DNA of 64,000 nt, from positions 186,001-250,000 of the forward strand of contig FPKD01000002.1 of assembly GCA_900119625.1 (NCBI GenBank). The letters run 5' to 3'. Source of the stretch: Olsenella sp. kh2p3 (GTDB lineage Bacteria > Actinomycetota > Coriobacteriia > Coriobacteriales > Atopobiaceae). The notes under the pieces were generated by a model. It made no database searches, was not told the origin of the DNA, and saw only the letters and a list, made by a program, of their open reading frames with translations. Positions 27,900 through 35,828 of the stretch are shown here, piece by piece. The translations under genes and the position numbers were made by a program. Each line of letters opens with the position of its first letter. The stretch's first letter is position 1.

Positions 27900-30596
27900 T
27901 TATGAAATCTCGTCCAGGACGTATGGCAGGATGCCGCCCTTCGCGAGGAAGCGCCCCTCCATGGGCGTGTCAACGCGCACGATGCAGGCAAAGGCCATTG
28001 CCGTGCCATCGGGACGCGTGGCCGTGACCTCGACCTCGCGCGGGCTCGGTAGTCCCTCGGCAAGGCTCACGGGAGCGACGTCGAAGGTCTCTTCGCCCGT
28101 GAGGCCCAGCGTGGCGGCATTCTCGCCCTCCTTGAACTGCAGCGGGAGCACGCCCATCTGCACCAGGTTGGAGCGGTGGATGCGCTCGAAGCTCTCGGCG
28201 ATGACGGCCCGCACGCCAAGGAGCAGCGGCCCCTTGCCAGCCCAGTCGCGGCTGGAGCCAGAGCCGTAAAGCTTGCCCGCGACCACCACCAGGGGCACGT
28301 CATGCTTGGCGTAGTCCACCGCGGCGTCGTAGATGCTCTTGACCTCGCCATCGATAAAATCGCGGGTCCAGCCGCCCACGCGACCATCTGCCAGCACGTT
28401 CTTGAGCTTGACGTTGGCAAAGGTGCCACGGGCCATGACCTCGTGGTTGCCCCTGCGGCTACCGTAGGTGTTGAAGTCCTGCTGCGCCACGCCATGCTCG
28501 ATGAGATAACGCGCCGCCGGGGAGTCCGGGGCAATGGCACCCGCGGGCGAGATGTGGTCCGTTGTCACAAAATCGCCGAGAAGTGCCAAGGCGCGGGCGC
28601 CCGACACCTCAACGGTCTCGCGCTGACGCGCGATGTCGAAGTAGGGCGCACGGCGCACGTACGTAGACGACTCGTCCCACGGGAAGGTCGAGGAGGAAGA
28701 GGACTCGATGGTCTGCCAGGATGCCGAGCCCTCCTTGAGCGAGCTCTGGGCATCGGCGAAGAGCGACGGCGTAAGGACGCGCGAGAGGACCTCGGCGACC
28801 TCGGCATTGGAGGGAACCAGATCCGCAAGCATCACGGGCTCGCCGTTAGCACCCGTTCCGACGGGCTCCTTGGTGAGGTCCACGTCCATGGTGCCCACAA
28901 GCGAGTAGGCAACCACGTAAGCAGGCTGGCAGAGGTAGTTCTGGCTCACGTAGGGCGAGATGCGGCCCTCGAAGTTGCGGTTGCCGGAGAGGACGCTCGT
29001 GAGCTCCATCTCGTCCGCGCGCTCGCGCAGCGCCGGATGGATGTCACCAGAGTTGCCAATGCAGCTCATGCAGCCAAAGCCACAGGTGAAAAAGCCGAGC
29101 TTGGCAAGAGGTGCGGTAAGACCAGCGCGCTCGAGCAGGAGCTGCGTGGCGTGGCTGCCAGGGGCGAGGATCTTCTTCACCCAGGGCTTGGGCGCAAGGC
29201 CGCGCTCGACGGCGCTCTTGGCGAGAAGCCCCGCGGCAACCATCATTGACGGGTCAGTCGCAGTGGTGCAGCTGGTGATGGCGGCAATGGCCAGCGCGCC
29301 GTGGTGCAGGTCATAGGCGTTGTTTCCGCACGTAACCGAGAAGGACTGGTCCAGGTCGCCGTGCCCGTTCTTCTCGGCACTCTGCTCGAAGCGCTCGCGC
29401 AGGCCTGCGATGGTCACGCGGTCGTGCGGGCGCGAGGGGCCGGCAAGGCTCGGCTCGACCGTGGAGAGGTCAAGCGTGACGGTGCGCGAGTAGGTGCGCC
29501 CAGTGGTGGCACCAAAGGTGCCCTGGAGCTCCAGGTAGGCCTGGGCAAAGGCAACGTCATCGGCATTGCGGCCGGTGAGCCTAAGGTAGTCGAGGGTCTT
29601 CTCGTCCACGGGGAAGAGCGTGGTGGTGGCACCGTACTCCGGCGTCATGTTGGCGACACAGGAGCGCTGCGTGGCGGTGAGGGTTGCCACGCCCTCGCCC
29701 GTCACCTCGACGAGGCAGCCGACGACGCCAGCCGCGCGCATGAGCTGCGCAACCGTGAGGGCAAGGTCCATGCCGGAGACGCCCTCGCGCAGGGCGCCGG
29801 TGAGACGAAGCTCCACCACCGGCGGCACGAGCATCGAGATGGGCTGTCCCAGCGCCGCGGCCTCAGCCTCGATGCCGCCAACGCCCCAGCCCATGACGCC
29901 AACGCCGTTTGCCGTGGTGGTGTGCGAGTCGGTGCCCACAAGCGTGTCAAAGCAGGCCACGGGCTCATTAAGCGAAGAAAGCGCGTCGGTGGTCACCACG
30001 CGGCAGAAGCGCTCGATGTTGAGCTGGTGGCAGATGCCGCCGCCGGGCGGAACGATCTCGACGTTGCCAAAGGACTGGCCGGCCCACTTGAGGAAGGCAA
30101 AGCGCTCGTGGTTGCGCTTGGCCTCGAGCTCTTGGTTCTTCTCGCACGCGTCCTTCTCGCCAGCGACGTCGGCAATGACCGAGTGGTCGACCACGAGGGT
30201 GCAGGGGATGTGCGGGTTGACGCGCGAGGGGTCACCGCCACGGGTCACCATGGCGTCGCGCATGGAGGCAAAGTCGACAAAGACGGGCACGCCGGTGAAG
30301 TCCTGGAAGAGGACGCGGGCAGGCATGAACTCGATTTCAGTGCCCTGCTCGCCAGCAAGCCCGGCCTCGACCACCGCCAGGGCCTGACGCACGGCGTCGT
30401 CGTCGGTGGCGGAGCGGCGAACGACGTTCTCGAGAAGCTCGACGAGGGCACGGGGCAGCCGGTCTGCTCCGGGAATACCAGAGACGTCAAAGGCAAGCGC
30501 CTCTCGGCCGGCCGCAGAAACGCGGACGGGATGACGAGCGGCGAGAACGGCGTCCCTAAACTCCCCGGTACTTGGCGTTGCTTCTGTGCGTGACAT
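27900..30596 (-). CDS. acnA: Aconitate hydratase (AcnA type)
   Basis: Isomerises citrate to isocitrate using a [4Fe-4S] cluster; 898 residues, the normal AcnA length. It shows VVDHSVIAD, VGTDSHTTTANGVGVMGWGVGG, the cluster cysteines in AAITSCTTATDPS and FGCMSCIGNSG, and the C-terminal swivel domain with YGSGSSRDWAGKGP. The ATG at 30596 has GGAGGAGA 4-10 bases upstream and lies inside the 3' end of the P-type ATPase gene (41-base overlap). In a fermentative organism it probably serves 2-oxoglutarate/glutamate synthesis. Confidence 0.95.
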   Translation of the reverse strand: MSRTEATPSTGEFRDAVLAARHPVRVSAAGREALAFDVSGIPGADRLPRALVELLENVVRRSATDDDAVRQALAVVEAGLAGEQGTEIEFMPARVLFQDFTGVPVFVDFASMRDAMVTRGGDPSRVNPHIPCTLVVDHSVIADVAGEKDACEKNQELEAKRNHERFAFLKWAGQSFGNVEIVPPGGGICHQLNIERFCRVVTTDALSSLNEPVACFDTLVGTDSHTTTANGVGVMGWGVGGIEAEAAALGQPISMLVPPVVELRLTGALREGVSGMDLALTVAQLMRAAGVVGCLVEVTGEGVATLTATQRSCVANMTPEYGATTTLFPVDEKTLDYLRLTGRNADDVAFAQAYLELQGTFGATTGRTYSRTVTLDLSTVEPSLAGPSRPHDRVTIAGLRERFEQSAEKNGHGDLDQSFSVTCGNNAYDLHHGALAIAAITSCTTATDPSMMVAAGLLAKSAVERGLAPKPWVKKILAPGSHATQLLLERAGLTAPLAKLGFFTCGFGCMSCIGNSGDIHPALRERADEMELTSVLSGNRNFEGRISPYVSQNYLCQPAYVVAYSLVGTMDVDLTKEPVGTGANGEPVMLADLVPSNAEVAEVLSRVLTPSLFADAQSSLKEGSASWQTIESSSSSTFPWDESSTYVRRAPYFDIARQRETVEVSGARALALLGDFVTTDHISPAGAIAPDSPAARYLIEHGVAQQDFNTYGSRRGNHEVMARGTFANVKLKNVLADGRVGGWTRDFIDGEVKSIYDAAVDYAKHDVPLVVVAGKLYGSGSSRDWAGKGPLLLGVRAVIAESFERIHRSNLVQMGVLPLQFKEGENAATLGLTGEETFDVAPVSLAEGLPSPREVEVTATRPDGTAMAFACIVRVDTPMEGRFLAKGGILPYVLDEIS

Positions 30597-33000
30597 GGGT
30601 CTCCTCCAGTCTGTCCGCAAGGCGGGCGATGCCCCCGCCGTCCTTGGCAAGGGCAATAGATCGGTTGAAGAGCGTATCGAAGAGGACGCACGAGAGCGCG
30701 CCCGTAACGACAACCAAGACACACATACTAAACGTGAGAGGGGCCACCTTGAAGAAGGCACCAAATACCGTACACCCGACGGCAACAATTGCGGCGACTG
30801 TCACAAGAAGCGCAGTGCGCAGAGGCGTGAGGGGCTGCGAGATGCGCCAGATAAGGCGTATGCCCACAATAGCGACAAGCAGCATGCAGACGGTTGAGGT
30901 CTCGGAGAAGGTCATGGGCATGATGCGCTCGGCGGCAAGCGCCACGATGAGCGCCACGGTGATGCCTGCCGAGGCAGGAAGCGACCGCGCCAGCACGTGA
31001 CCGAGGAAGCCGCCGCTCACCCGGTCATGGTTTGGCTCGAGGGCAAGCACGAACGATGGTAGGCCAATGATGGCAGACGAGATGAGCGACATCTGTATGG
31101 GGATGAAGGGATAGGGCGGAAAGAAGATGCACACCAGTGCGAGAAGAGCCGTGTAGACAGTCTTGACGAGAAAGAGCGAGGCAGATCGCTGCAGGTTGTT
31201 GATCGAGCGGCGCCCCTCGGCAACCACCTCGGGCATGTGGGAGAAGTCATTGTCGGCAAGGACGATCTCCGAGACGTTGCGAGCCGCGGCCGAGCCCGAC
31301 GCAACCGAGATCGAGCAGTCGGCCTCGCGCAGAGCCAGCACGTCGTTCACACCGTCGCCCGTCATGGCAACAACGTGGCCGTCCGCGCGAAGGGCGCGCA
31401 CGAGCGAGCGCTTCTGCTCGGGCGTGACGCGACCAAAGACGTGGTAGCGGCGAGCCGCATCAACGAGGTCCGCCTCGGTCTTGAGGGTCGAGGCGTCAAC
31501 GGCTTGCTCCGCGTGGGGCACGCCCGCTCTTGCCGCGATGGCCGAGACGGTCGTAGGATCGTCGCCAGAGATGACGCGCAGGTCAACGCCCTGCTCGATG
31601 AAGTAGCGCATGGTCTGTGGAGCCGTCGCGCGAAGCTCATCCCGGATGCCAACAACGCCGAGAAGAGACGCCGTCCCCTGGGGTGCGCCCTCGGCGTCGA
31701 AGCCCTCGACCTCGCAGACAACGAGCACGCGCTCACAGGGGTCGAAACCGGCTGCAAGGTCTGCCGCCTGAGCCACGCCACTCTCGTCCAGGACAAAGCG
31801 CGCAGCGCCCAGGACGAGGGCGCGTCCGTCTGCCGTCACGCAGCCAGAGCACTTGCGCCGCGAGGTAAAAGGGACCACGCGCAGCGGAGCCCCTCCCCTC
31901 TCGACGCCAGCCTTGTTTGCGTAGTCGAGAAGCGCCTGCGCCGTGTCGTTTGCGTCGCCCTCGGACGCGCGGACGACCTCTGCCAGTGCCTTGTCGACCT
32001 CTGACAGCGTGTGGCCAGGCGCTGGCTCGACGCGCGAGACCTCCATGCGGCCTGTGGTGATGGTCCCCGTCTTGTCGAGGCACAGCGTGTCGACGCGCGC
32101 AAGCGTCTCCACGCAATAGGTCTGCTGCACGAGGACCTTGCGCGATGCCAGCCGCGTAGTGGCAATGGCAAGGATGCTCGAGGTGAGCAGCACGAGCCCC
32201 TGCGGAATCATGCCCACCACGGCAGCGACGGCGGAGAGAATGGCGTCGTTGAGCGTCGCGCTGTCCATGAAGAGCGTGCGCAGGAAAAGACCAATGCCCA
32301 GCGGGAAGAGCGCATAGGTGCCCAGCCGGATGATTGCCCTCAGCGAGTCGAGGATCTGGGAGTGCACGGGCTTCACGTACTTGGCCTCGGCGTTGAGACG
32401 CGCGGCGTAGCCTTCCTGCCCCACCTTGGTCACGCGGGCGAGAAGGTCGCCGGAGTCAATGAAGCTGCCACTCAAGAGTGTGTCGCCGGGACCCTTGGGA
32501 ACGGGGCGGCTCTCGCCCGTGAGCAGGGACTCGTCCATCTGGACCTGGCCCCTGAGCACCACGGAGTCCGCAGGGACCTGCTCGCCGTGTGCCAGGAGGA
32601 TGCAGTCGTCGAGCACCAGCTCGGAAGGGAGCAGCTCCACTACCTGGCCGTCACGCTTCACGCGGACGCGCTTCTCGGTAAGGATGGAGAGCTTGTCGAC
32701 CATGCGCTTGGCCCGGATCTCCTGAAAGACGCCGATGACCAGGTTGCAGATGACCACGCCCATGAAAAGCAGGTTTCGCCACTGGCCCGTTATGGCAACG
32801 AGGATTGCCATGCCAACGTTGACACCGTTGAAGAGCGTGAACGTATGCTCGGCCAGGATCTGGCGCACGGTCTTGGTCTTGACGTCGGTGTTGGCGTTGG
32901 TCTTCCCGGCAGCGATGCGCTCCTCGACCTCGGCGGAAGAGAGGCCCTCGATGTTGTTCGCGGGCATGTCGTCGGTGGCAGGTGTGGTGTTGCGCGTCAT
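30556..33000 (-). CDS. P-type cation ATPase (CtpE/Exp7-like)
   Basis: Ion-pumping ATPase, 814 residues with about ten membrane segments. It has the actuator motif DESLLTGES, phosphorylation site CLDKTGTITTG and hinge MTGDGVNDVLALREAD. The M4 region reads GMIPQGLVLLTS, with PQGL where calcium-type pumps have PEGL. Overall pattern resembles the CtpE/Exp7 group; CtpE imports calcium in mycobacteria, but the ion here is unknown. The ATG at 33000 has GAGGGGAG upstream. A 7-bp hairpin (33061-33078) lies in the leader. The gene's 3' end overlaps the start of acnA. Confidence 0.88.
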   Translation of the reverse strand: MTRNTTPATDDMPANNIEGLSSAEVEERIAAGKTNANTDVKTKTVRQILAEHTFTLFNGVNVGMAILVAITGQWRNLLFMGVVICNLVIGVFQEIRAKRMVDKLSILTEKRVRVKRDGQVVELLPSELVLDDCILLAHGEQVPADSVVLRGQVQMDESLLTGESRPVPKGPGDTLLSGSFIDSGDLLARVTKVGQEGYAARLNAEAKYVKPVHSQILDSLRAIIRLGTYALFPLGIGLFLRTLFMDSATLNDAILSAVAAVVGMIPQGLVLLTSSILAIATTRLASRKVLVQQTYCVETLARVDTLCLDKTGTITTGRMEVSRVEPAPGHTLSEVDKALAEVVRASEGDANDTAQALLDYANKAGVERGGAPLRVVPFTSRRKCSGCVTADGRALVLGAARFVLDESGVAQAADLAAGFDPCERVLVVCEVEGFDAEGAPQGTASLLGVVGIRDELRATAPQTMRYFIEQGVDLRVISGDDPTTVSAIAARAGVPHAEQAVDASTLKTEADLVDAARRYHVFGRVTPEQKRSLVRALRADGHVVAMTGDGVNDVLALREADCSISVASGSAAARNVSEIVLADNDFSHMPEVVAEGRRSINNLQRSASLFLVKTVYTALLALVCIFFPPYPFIPIQMSLISSAIIGLPSFVLALEPNHDRVSGGFLGHVLARSLPASAGITVALIVALAAERIMPMTFSETSTVCMLLVAIVGIRLIWRISQPLTPLRTALLVTVAAIVAVGCTVFGAFFKVAPLTFSMCVLVVVTGALSCVLFDTLFNRSIALAKDGGGIARLADRLEETHVTHRSNAKYRGV

Positions 33001-33154
33001 GGTCTCCCCTCGCTTGAGCTGCCGGCATGGCAGCAGGTGCCGAATGCCCATTGTATGCGAGCCGCCCAAACGGGCGGCGGGTCGACTTAGGTGTTGTGGG
33101 CGAGTCGTGACGATGGCAATCTACGCTGACGGTAGCCAAGTTGAGAAGTTTGCC

Positions 33155-33160
33155 TATAAT
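33155..33160 (+). promoter_or_regulatory. -10 element of the tRNA-Arg gene
   Basis: A perfect TATAAT lies 12 bases upstream of the tRNA 5' end, so transcription starts close to the mature end. No clear -35 hexamer is found at 17 bases; a TTGAGA nearby is too close. Confidence 0.6.
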
Positions 33161-33171
33161 CAAAGGCCGTT

Positions 33172-33248
33172 GGCCCCGTAGCTCAGTGGATTAGAGCGTT
33201 CGCCTCCGGAGCGAAAGGTCGTGGGTTCGAACCCCACCGGGGTCACCA
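33172..33248 (+). tRNA. tRNA-Arg (anticodon CCG)
   Basis: A 77-base cloverleaf. Acceptor GGCCCCG pairs with CGGGGTC (one G-T pair). The D-arm is GCTC/GAGC and the anticodon stem TTCGC/GCGAA encloses loop CTCCGGA with anticodon CCG, reading CGG. The T-arm is GTGGG-TTCGAAC-CCCAC, and the 3' CCA is encoded. A canonical terminator follows. Confidence 0.97.
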
Positions 33249-33260
33249 GGTGTTTGCGCA

Positions 33261-33291
33261 GCCCAGGGTGCTTATCGTCCTGGGCTTTTTT
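33261..33291 (+). terminator. Intrinsic terminator of tRNA-Arg
   Basis: GCCCAGG pairs with CCTGGGC around an 11-base loop and is followed by six T residues (33286-33291), 13 bases after the CCA end. Confidence 0.92.
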
Positions 33292-33330
33292 GTAGCGCAA
33301 CGAGGTCCTTCTCGGCTGTCTCTCTTCACT

Positions 33331-33436
33331 GTCCCTCTCGCCAGCCTCGCTGCGGTCTCTCTCGTCAGCCTCGCTGCGGTCTCTCTCGTCAGCCTCGCTG
33401 TTGTCACTCTCGTCAGCCTCGCTGTTGTCACTCTCG
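33331..33436. repeat. 24-bp tandem repeat, four copies plus a partial fifth
   Basis: Units start at 33331, 33355, 33379 and 33403, with a partial copy at 33427. Each reads close to GTCTCTCTCGTCAGCCTCGC plus a four-base end that changes from TGCG to TGTT between copies 2 and 3. Because 24 is divisible by three the repeat stays open as an 8-residue repeat in several frames, but no start, ribosome binding site or protein family supports translation. Confidence 0.85.
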
Positions 33437-33437
33437 G

Positions 33438-33520
33438 CGGAGTTTAGCTCCTTTTCTTAAAAACGTCATGAGTTACCTGGGCAAACGTCAATTCGTTTTA
33501 AGAAAAGGAGCTAATCTCCG
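33438..33520 (-). repeat. ~84-bp imperfect palindrome, copy 1
   Basis: Left arm 33438-33465 and right arm 33494-33520 are inverted copies of about 27 bases with one mismatch and one indel; the shared core is TTAGCTCCTTTTCTTAAAA. The 28-base centre contains GGGCAAACGTC. Relative to copies 2 and 3 this copy lies in reverse orientation, judged from that central sequence. Confidence 0.85.
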
Positions 33521-33624
33521 TAGTGGGAGCTCCAAAAAACCACCTTGGAGTACGAGTCGCGGTTGCATACGCATGTGTACAGACCAAAACGCGCACGAGA
33601 ACAACCGCCGCAGCGATGTTTACC

Positions 33625-33708
33625 GCAGAGATTAGCTTCATTTCTTAAACGACCCCGACGTTTGCCCAGTTGCCACGAAGAAGTTTTAAGAAAAGGAGCT
33701 AATCTCCG
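33625..33708 (+). repeat. ~84-bp imperfect palindrome, copy 2
   Basis: Left arm 33625-33650 (ATTAGCTTCATTTCTTAAAC) and right arm 33683-33708 (complement reads ATTAGCTCCTTTTCTTAAAA) enclose a centre with GACGTTTGCCCAG, the reverse complement of the centre of copy 1. The right arm is nearly identical to the arms of copy 1 about 180 bases away. Confidence 0.85.
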
Positions 33709-33914
33709 AGAAGAGAGCGAGGAGTGGCCGAGAAACGCCTCGAGCGCGGGCAAGCAAGCCCCTTAGAAAGCCCCGGTAAGCGACACGGTAATAGTTCGCC
33801 TTTGTTAACGCCGCAGGCACAAGCCCTGCAAAGGGACTCCTCCGTGGTAGCATTCCAATCCCTATGCGACAAGACGGCCGCTGCCCACACGCGGCCTCGG
33901 AAAGGCATGCCACC

Positions 33915-34943
33915 ATGATTGCAGTAGTTAAAGAGACGGCCACCCAAGACCAGCTTGACCACTTCGTCAAGTGGATCGAAGGGCGCGGCTTCAAGACCAA
34001 CGTATCCCAGGGCGACAACGAAACCATCGTCGGCATCATTGGCGACACCACCCAGATTGACCCCTTCCTCCTCGAGTCGATGGACATCATCGAGCGCGTC
34101 CAGCGCGTCTCGGAGCCCTTCAAGAAGGCCAACCGCAAGTTCCACCCCGAGGATACGGTGGTTGACTGCGGCCACGGCGTGAAGATCGGCGGCGGCAACT
34201 TCCAGGTCATCGCCGGCCCCTGCTCCGTGGAAGGCAAGAACCTCTTCGAAATAGCGCGCGCCGTCAAGGCCTCCGGGGCAACCATGCTCCGCGGCGGCGC
34301 CTACAAGCCCCGTACCAGCCCATACTCCTACCAGGGCATGGGCGAGAGGGGCCTCGACCTTCTCGTCGAGGCGTCCGCCGAGCTTGACATGCCCATCGTG
34401 ACCGAGGTCATGGACCCGCGCGACGTCCAGCTCTTCCTCGACAAGGGCATCGACGTCATGCAGATTGGCGCCCGCAACGCCCAGAACTTCCCCCTGCTGC
34501 GTGAGGTTGGCAAGACCCAGGTGCCAGTGCTTCTCAAGCGCGGCCTCTCCGAGACCATCGACGAGCTCCTCATGGGCGCCGAGTACATCATGAGCGAGGG
34601 CAACCCCAACGTAATCCTGTGCGAGCGCGGCATTCGCACGTTCGAGACGCGCACGAGAAACACCTTTGACGTGAACGCGATCCCCGTCCTGCACCACCTG
34701 TCTCACCTGCCGGTTGTTGGCGACCCCAGCCACGCCACGGGCTACACCCGCTACGTGCGGTCGGCGGCATACGCCGCAACGGCCGCAGGCGCAGACGGCC
34801 TGGAGATCGAGGTCCACGACAACCCCAGCGAGGCCTGGTCCGACGGCGCGCAGGCGCTCACTCCCACGCAGTTCGACGACGCCATGCGCCGCATCCGCCT
34901 CATTCGCGAGGCCGTGACCGCGCCCGTCGAGGAGGCAGAGTAG
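33915..34943 (+). CDS. aroF: 3-deoxy-7-phosphoheptulonate synthase (type I-beta, with ferredoxin-like domain)
   Basis: Entry enzyme of the shikimate pathway: condenses PEP with erythrose 4-phosphate. The 342-residue protein has an N-terminal ferredoxin-like regulatory domain (about 1-70, MIAVVKETATQDQLDHFVKW), known in related enzymes to mediate Tyr/Phe inhibition. The barrel follows with IAGPCSVEG, LRGGAYKPRTSPYSYQG, MQIGARNAQNFPLL, LLKRG and PVVGDPSHATG. The ATG at 33915 matches the start of the regulatory domain; an upstream in-frame ATG adds 17 unrelated residues. First gene of the aro cluster, directly abutting tyrA. Confidence 0.96.
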   Translation: MIAVVKETATQDQLDHFVKWIEGRGFKTNVSQGDNETIVGIIGDTTQIDPFLLESMDIIERVQRVSEPFKKANRKFHPEDTVVDCGHGVKIGGGNFQVIAGPCSVEGKNLFEIARAVKASGATMLRGGAYKPRTSPYSYQGMGERGLDLLVEASAELDMPIVTEVMDPRDVQLFLDKGIDVMQIGARNAQNFPLLREVGKTQVPVLLKRGLSETIDELLMGAEYIMSEGNPNVILCERGIRTFETRTRNTFDVNAIPVLHHLSHLPVVGDPSHATGYTRYVRSAAYAATAAGADGLEIEVHDNPSEAWSDGAQALTPTQFDDAMRRIRLIREAVTAPVEEAE

Positions 34944-35828
34944 ATGGCTGAGAAAGACCAGCGTGCCAGCTCCCCCACCTTTGTTCCAGACCGCGTGGGC
35001 GTTGTGGGCCTGGGCCTCATGGGCGGCTCCTTCGCCAAGGCGCTCGCGGCTGCGGGGCGCGAGGTGTACGGATGGAACCGCACGCACTCCGTCACCGAGA
35101 TGGCAGAGATAGAGACCATTGCCGGCGAGCTCACCGACAAGACGATCCCCACCTGCGAGCTCATCATCCTCGCGGGCTACCCCCAGGTGAGCATAGACTG
35201 GCTAGGAGAGATGGCCAACCTCATCTCGCCGGGTGCCATCGTCATCGACACCGTAGGCGTCAAGCGCATCATCTGCGAGCGCTGCGGCAAGATCTCCGAG
35301 GGCCAGCCCTGGACCTTCGTGGGCTGCCACCCCATGGCAGGCACCCAGTACTCCGGATTTGCGCACGCCCGCGCGAACATGTTCCACAACGCGCCCATGG
35401 TCGTGGTGCCACCTCAGATGGACGACTTCGAGCGCGTGGCCATCCTGGAGCGCCTGAAGCGCCTGCTCGAGCCATGCGGCTTTGGCTCGTTCACGCTCTC
35501 AACCGCCGAGAACCACGACCGCATGATTGCCTACACCTCGCAGCTCGCACACGTGGTTTCCAATGCCTACGTCAAGAGCCCCACGGCACAGGAGCATAAG
35601 GGCTTCTCGGCCGGCTCGTACAAGGACCTCACGCGTGTGGCGCGCCTCAACGCCCCCATGTGGACCGAACTCTTCCTTGACAACGCCGACAACCTCTCGC
35701 GCGAGGTAGGTACCATCATCGAGAATCTCCAAGCCTACAAGGACGCCATCGACGCCCGCGATGCCGAGAAACTCCAGACGCTACTCGCGGAGGGCGACCG
35801 CCTCAAGAGGGAGGCCGAGGCCCGATGA
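34944..35828 (+). CDS. tyrA: Prephenate (or arogenate) dehydrogenase
   Basis: Oxidative decarboxylation of prephenate in tyrosine synthesis. The 294-residue protein has a Rossmann motif VGVVGLGLMGGSFAKAL, the segment GCHPMAGTQYSG with the catalytic-type His, and ENHDRMIAYTSQLAHVVS in the dimerisation domain. The ATG follows the aroF stop with no gap and the end overlaps aroB by four bases (ATGA). No ACT domain is present, so it is probably not regulated through one. Cofactor and substrate preference cannot be read with certainty. Confidence 0.94.
   Translation: MAEKDQRASSPTFVPDRVGVVGLGLMGGSFAKALAAAGREVYGWNRTHSVTEMAEIETIAGELTDKTIPTCELIILAGYPQVSIDWLGEMANLISPGAIVIDTVGVKRIICERCGKISEGQPWTFVGCHPMAGTQYSGFAHARANMFHNAPMVVVPPQMDDFERVAILERLKRLLEPCGFGSFTLSTAENHDRMIAYTSQLAHVVSNAYVKSPTAQEHKGFSAGSYKDLTRVARLNAPMWTELFLDNADNLSREVGTIIENLQAYKDAIDARDAEKLQTLLAEGDRLKREAEAR

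Larger units (their letters stand above)
33249..33914. other. Gene-free repeat-rich interval between tRNA-Arg and aroF
   Basis: This 666-base stretch holds no credible gene. In order it contains the tRNA terminator, a 24-bp tandem repeat, two ~84-bp palindromic elements in opposite orientation, and about 200 bases of aroF leader. No convincing promoter or T-box could be assigned in the leader. Repeats just 3' of a tRNA gene suggest past insertions at this locus. Confidence 0.7.

Noticed and set aside
33250..33447. Translated 24-bp repeat giving an 8-residue repeat protein
   Set aside because: Open in several frames only because 24 is divisible by three and the repeats lack stops; begins inside the tRNA terminator region and has no ribosome binding site.
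33780..33914. Possible T-box or amino-acid leader before aroF
   Set aside because: TGGTAGC resembles but does not match the T-box TGGnACC core, and no specifier stem, leader peptide rich in Phe/Tyr/Trp or terminator/antiterminator pair could be drawn.
33249..33914. Integrated element at the tRNA-Arg gene
   Set aside because: No integrase and no duplicated tRNA 3' end were found; only repeats, so an island claim is not supported.
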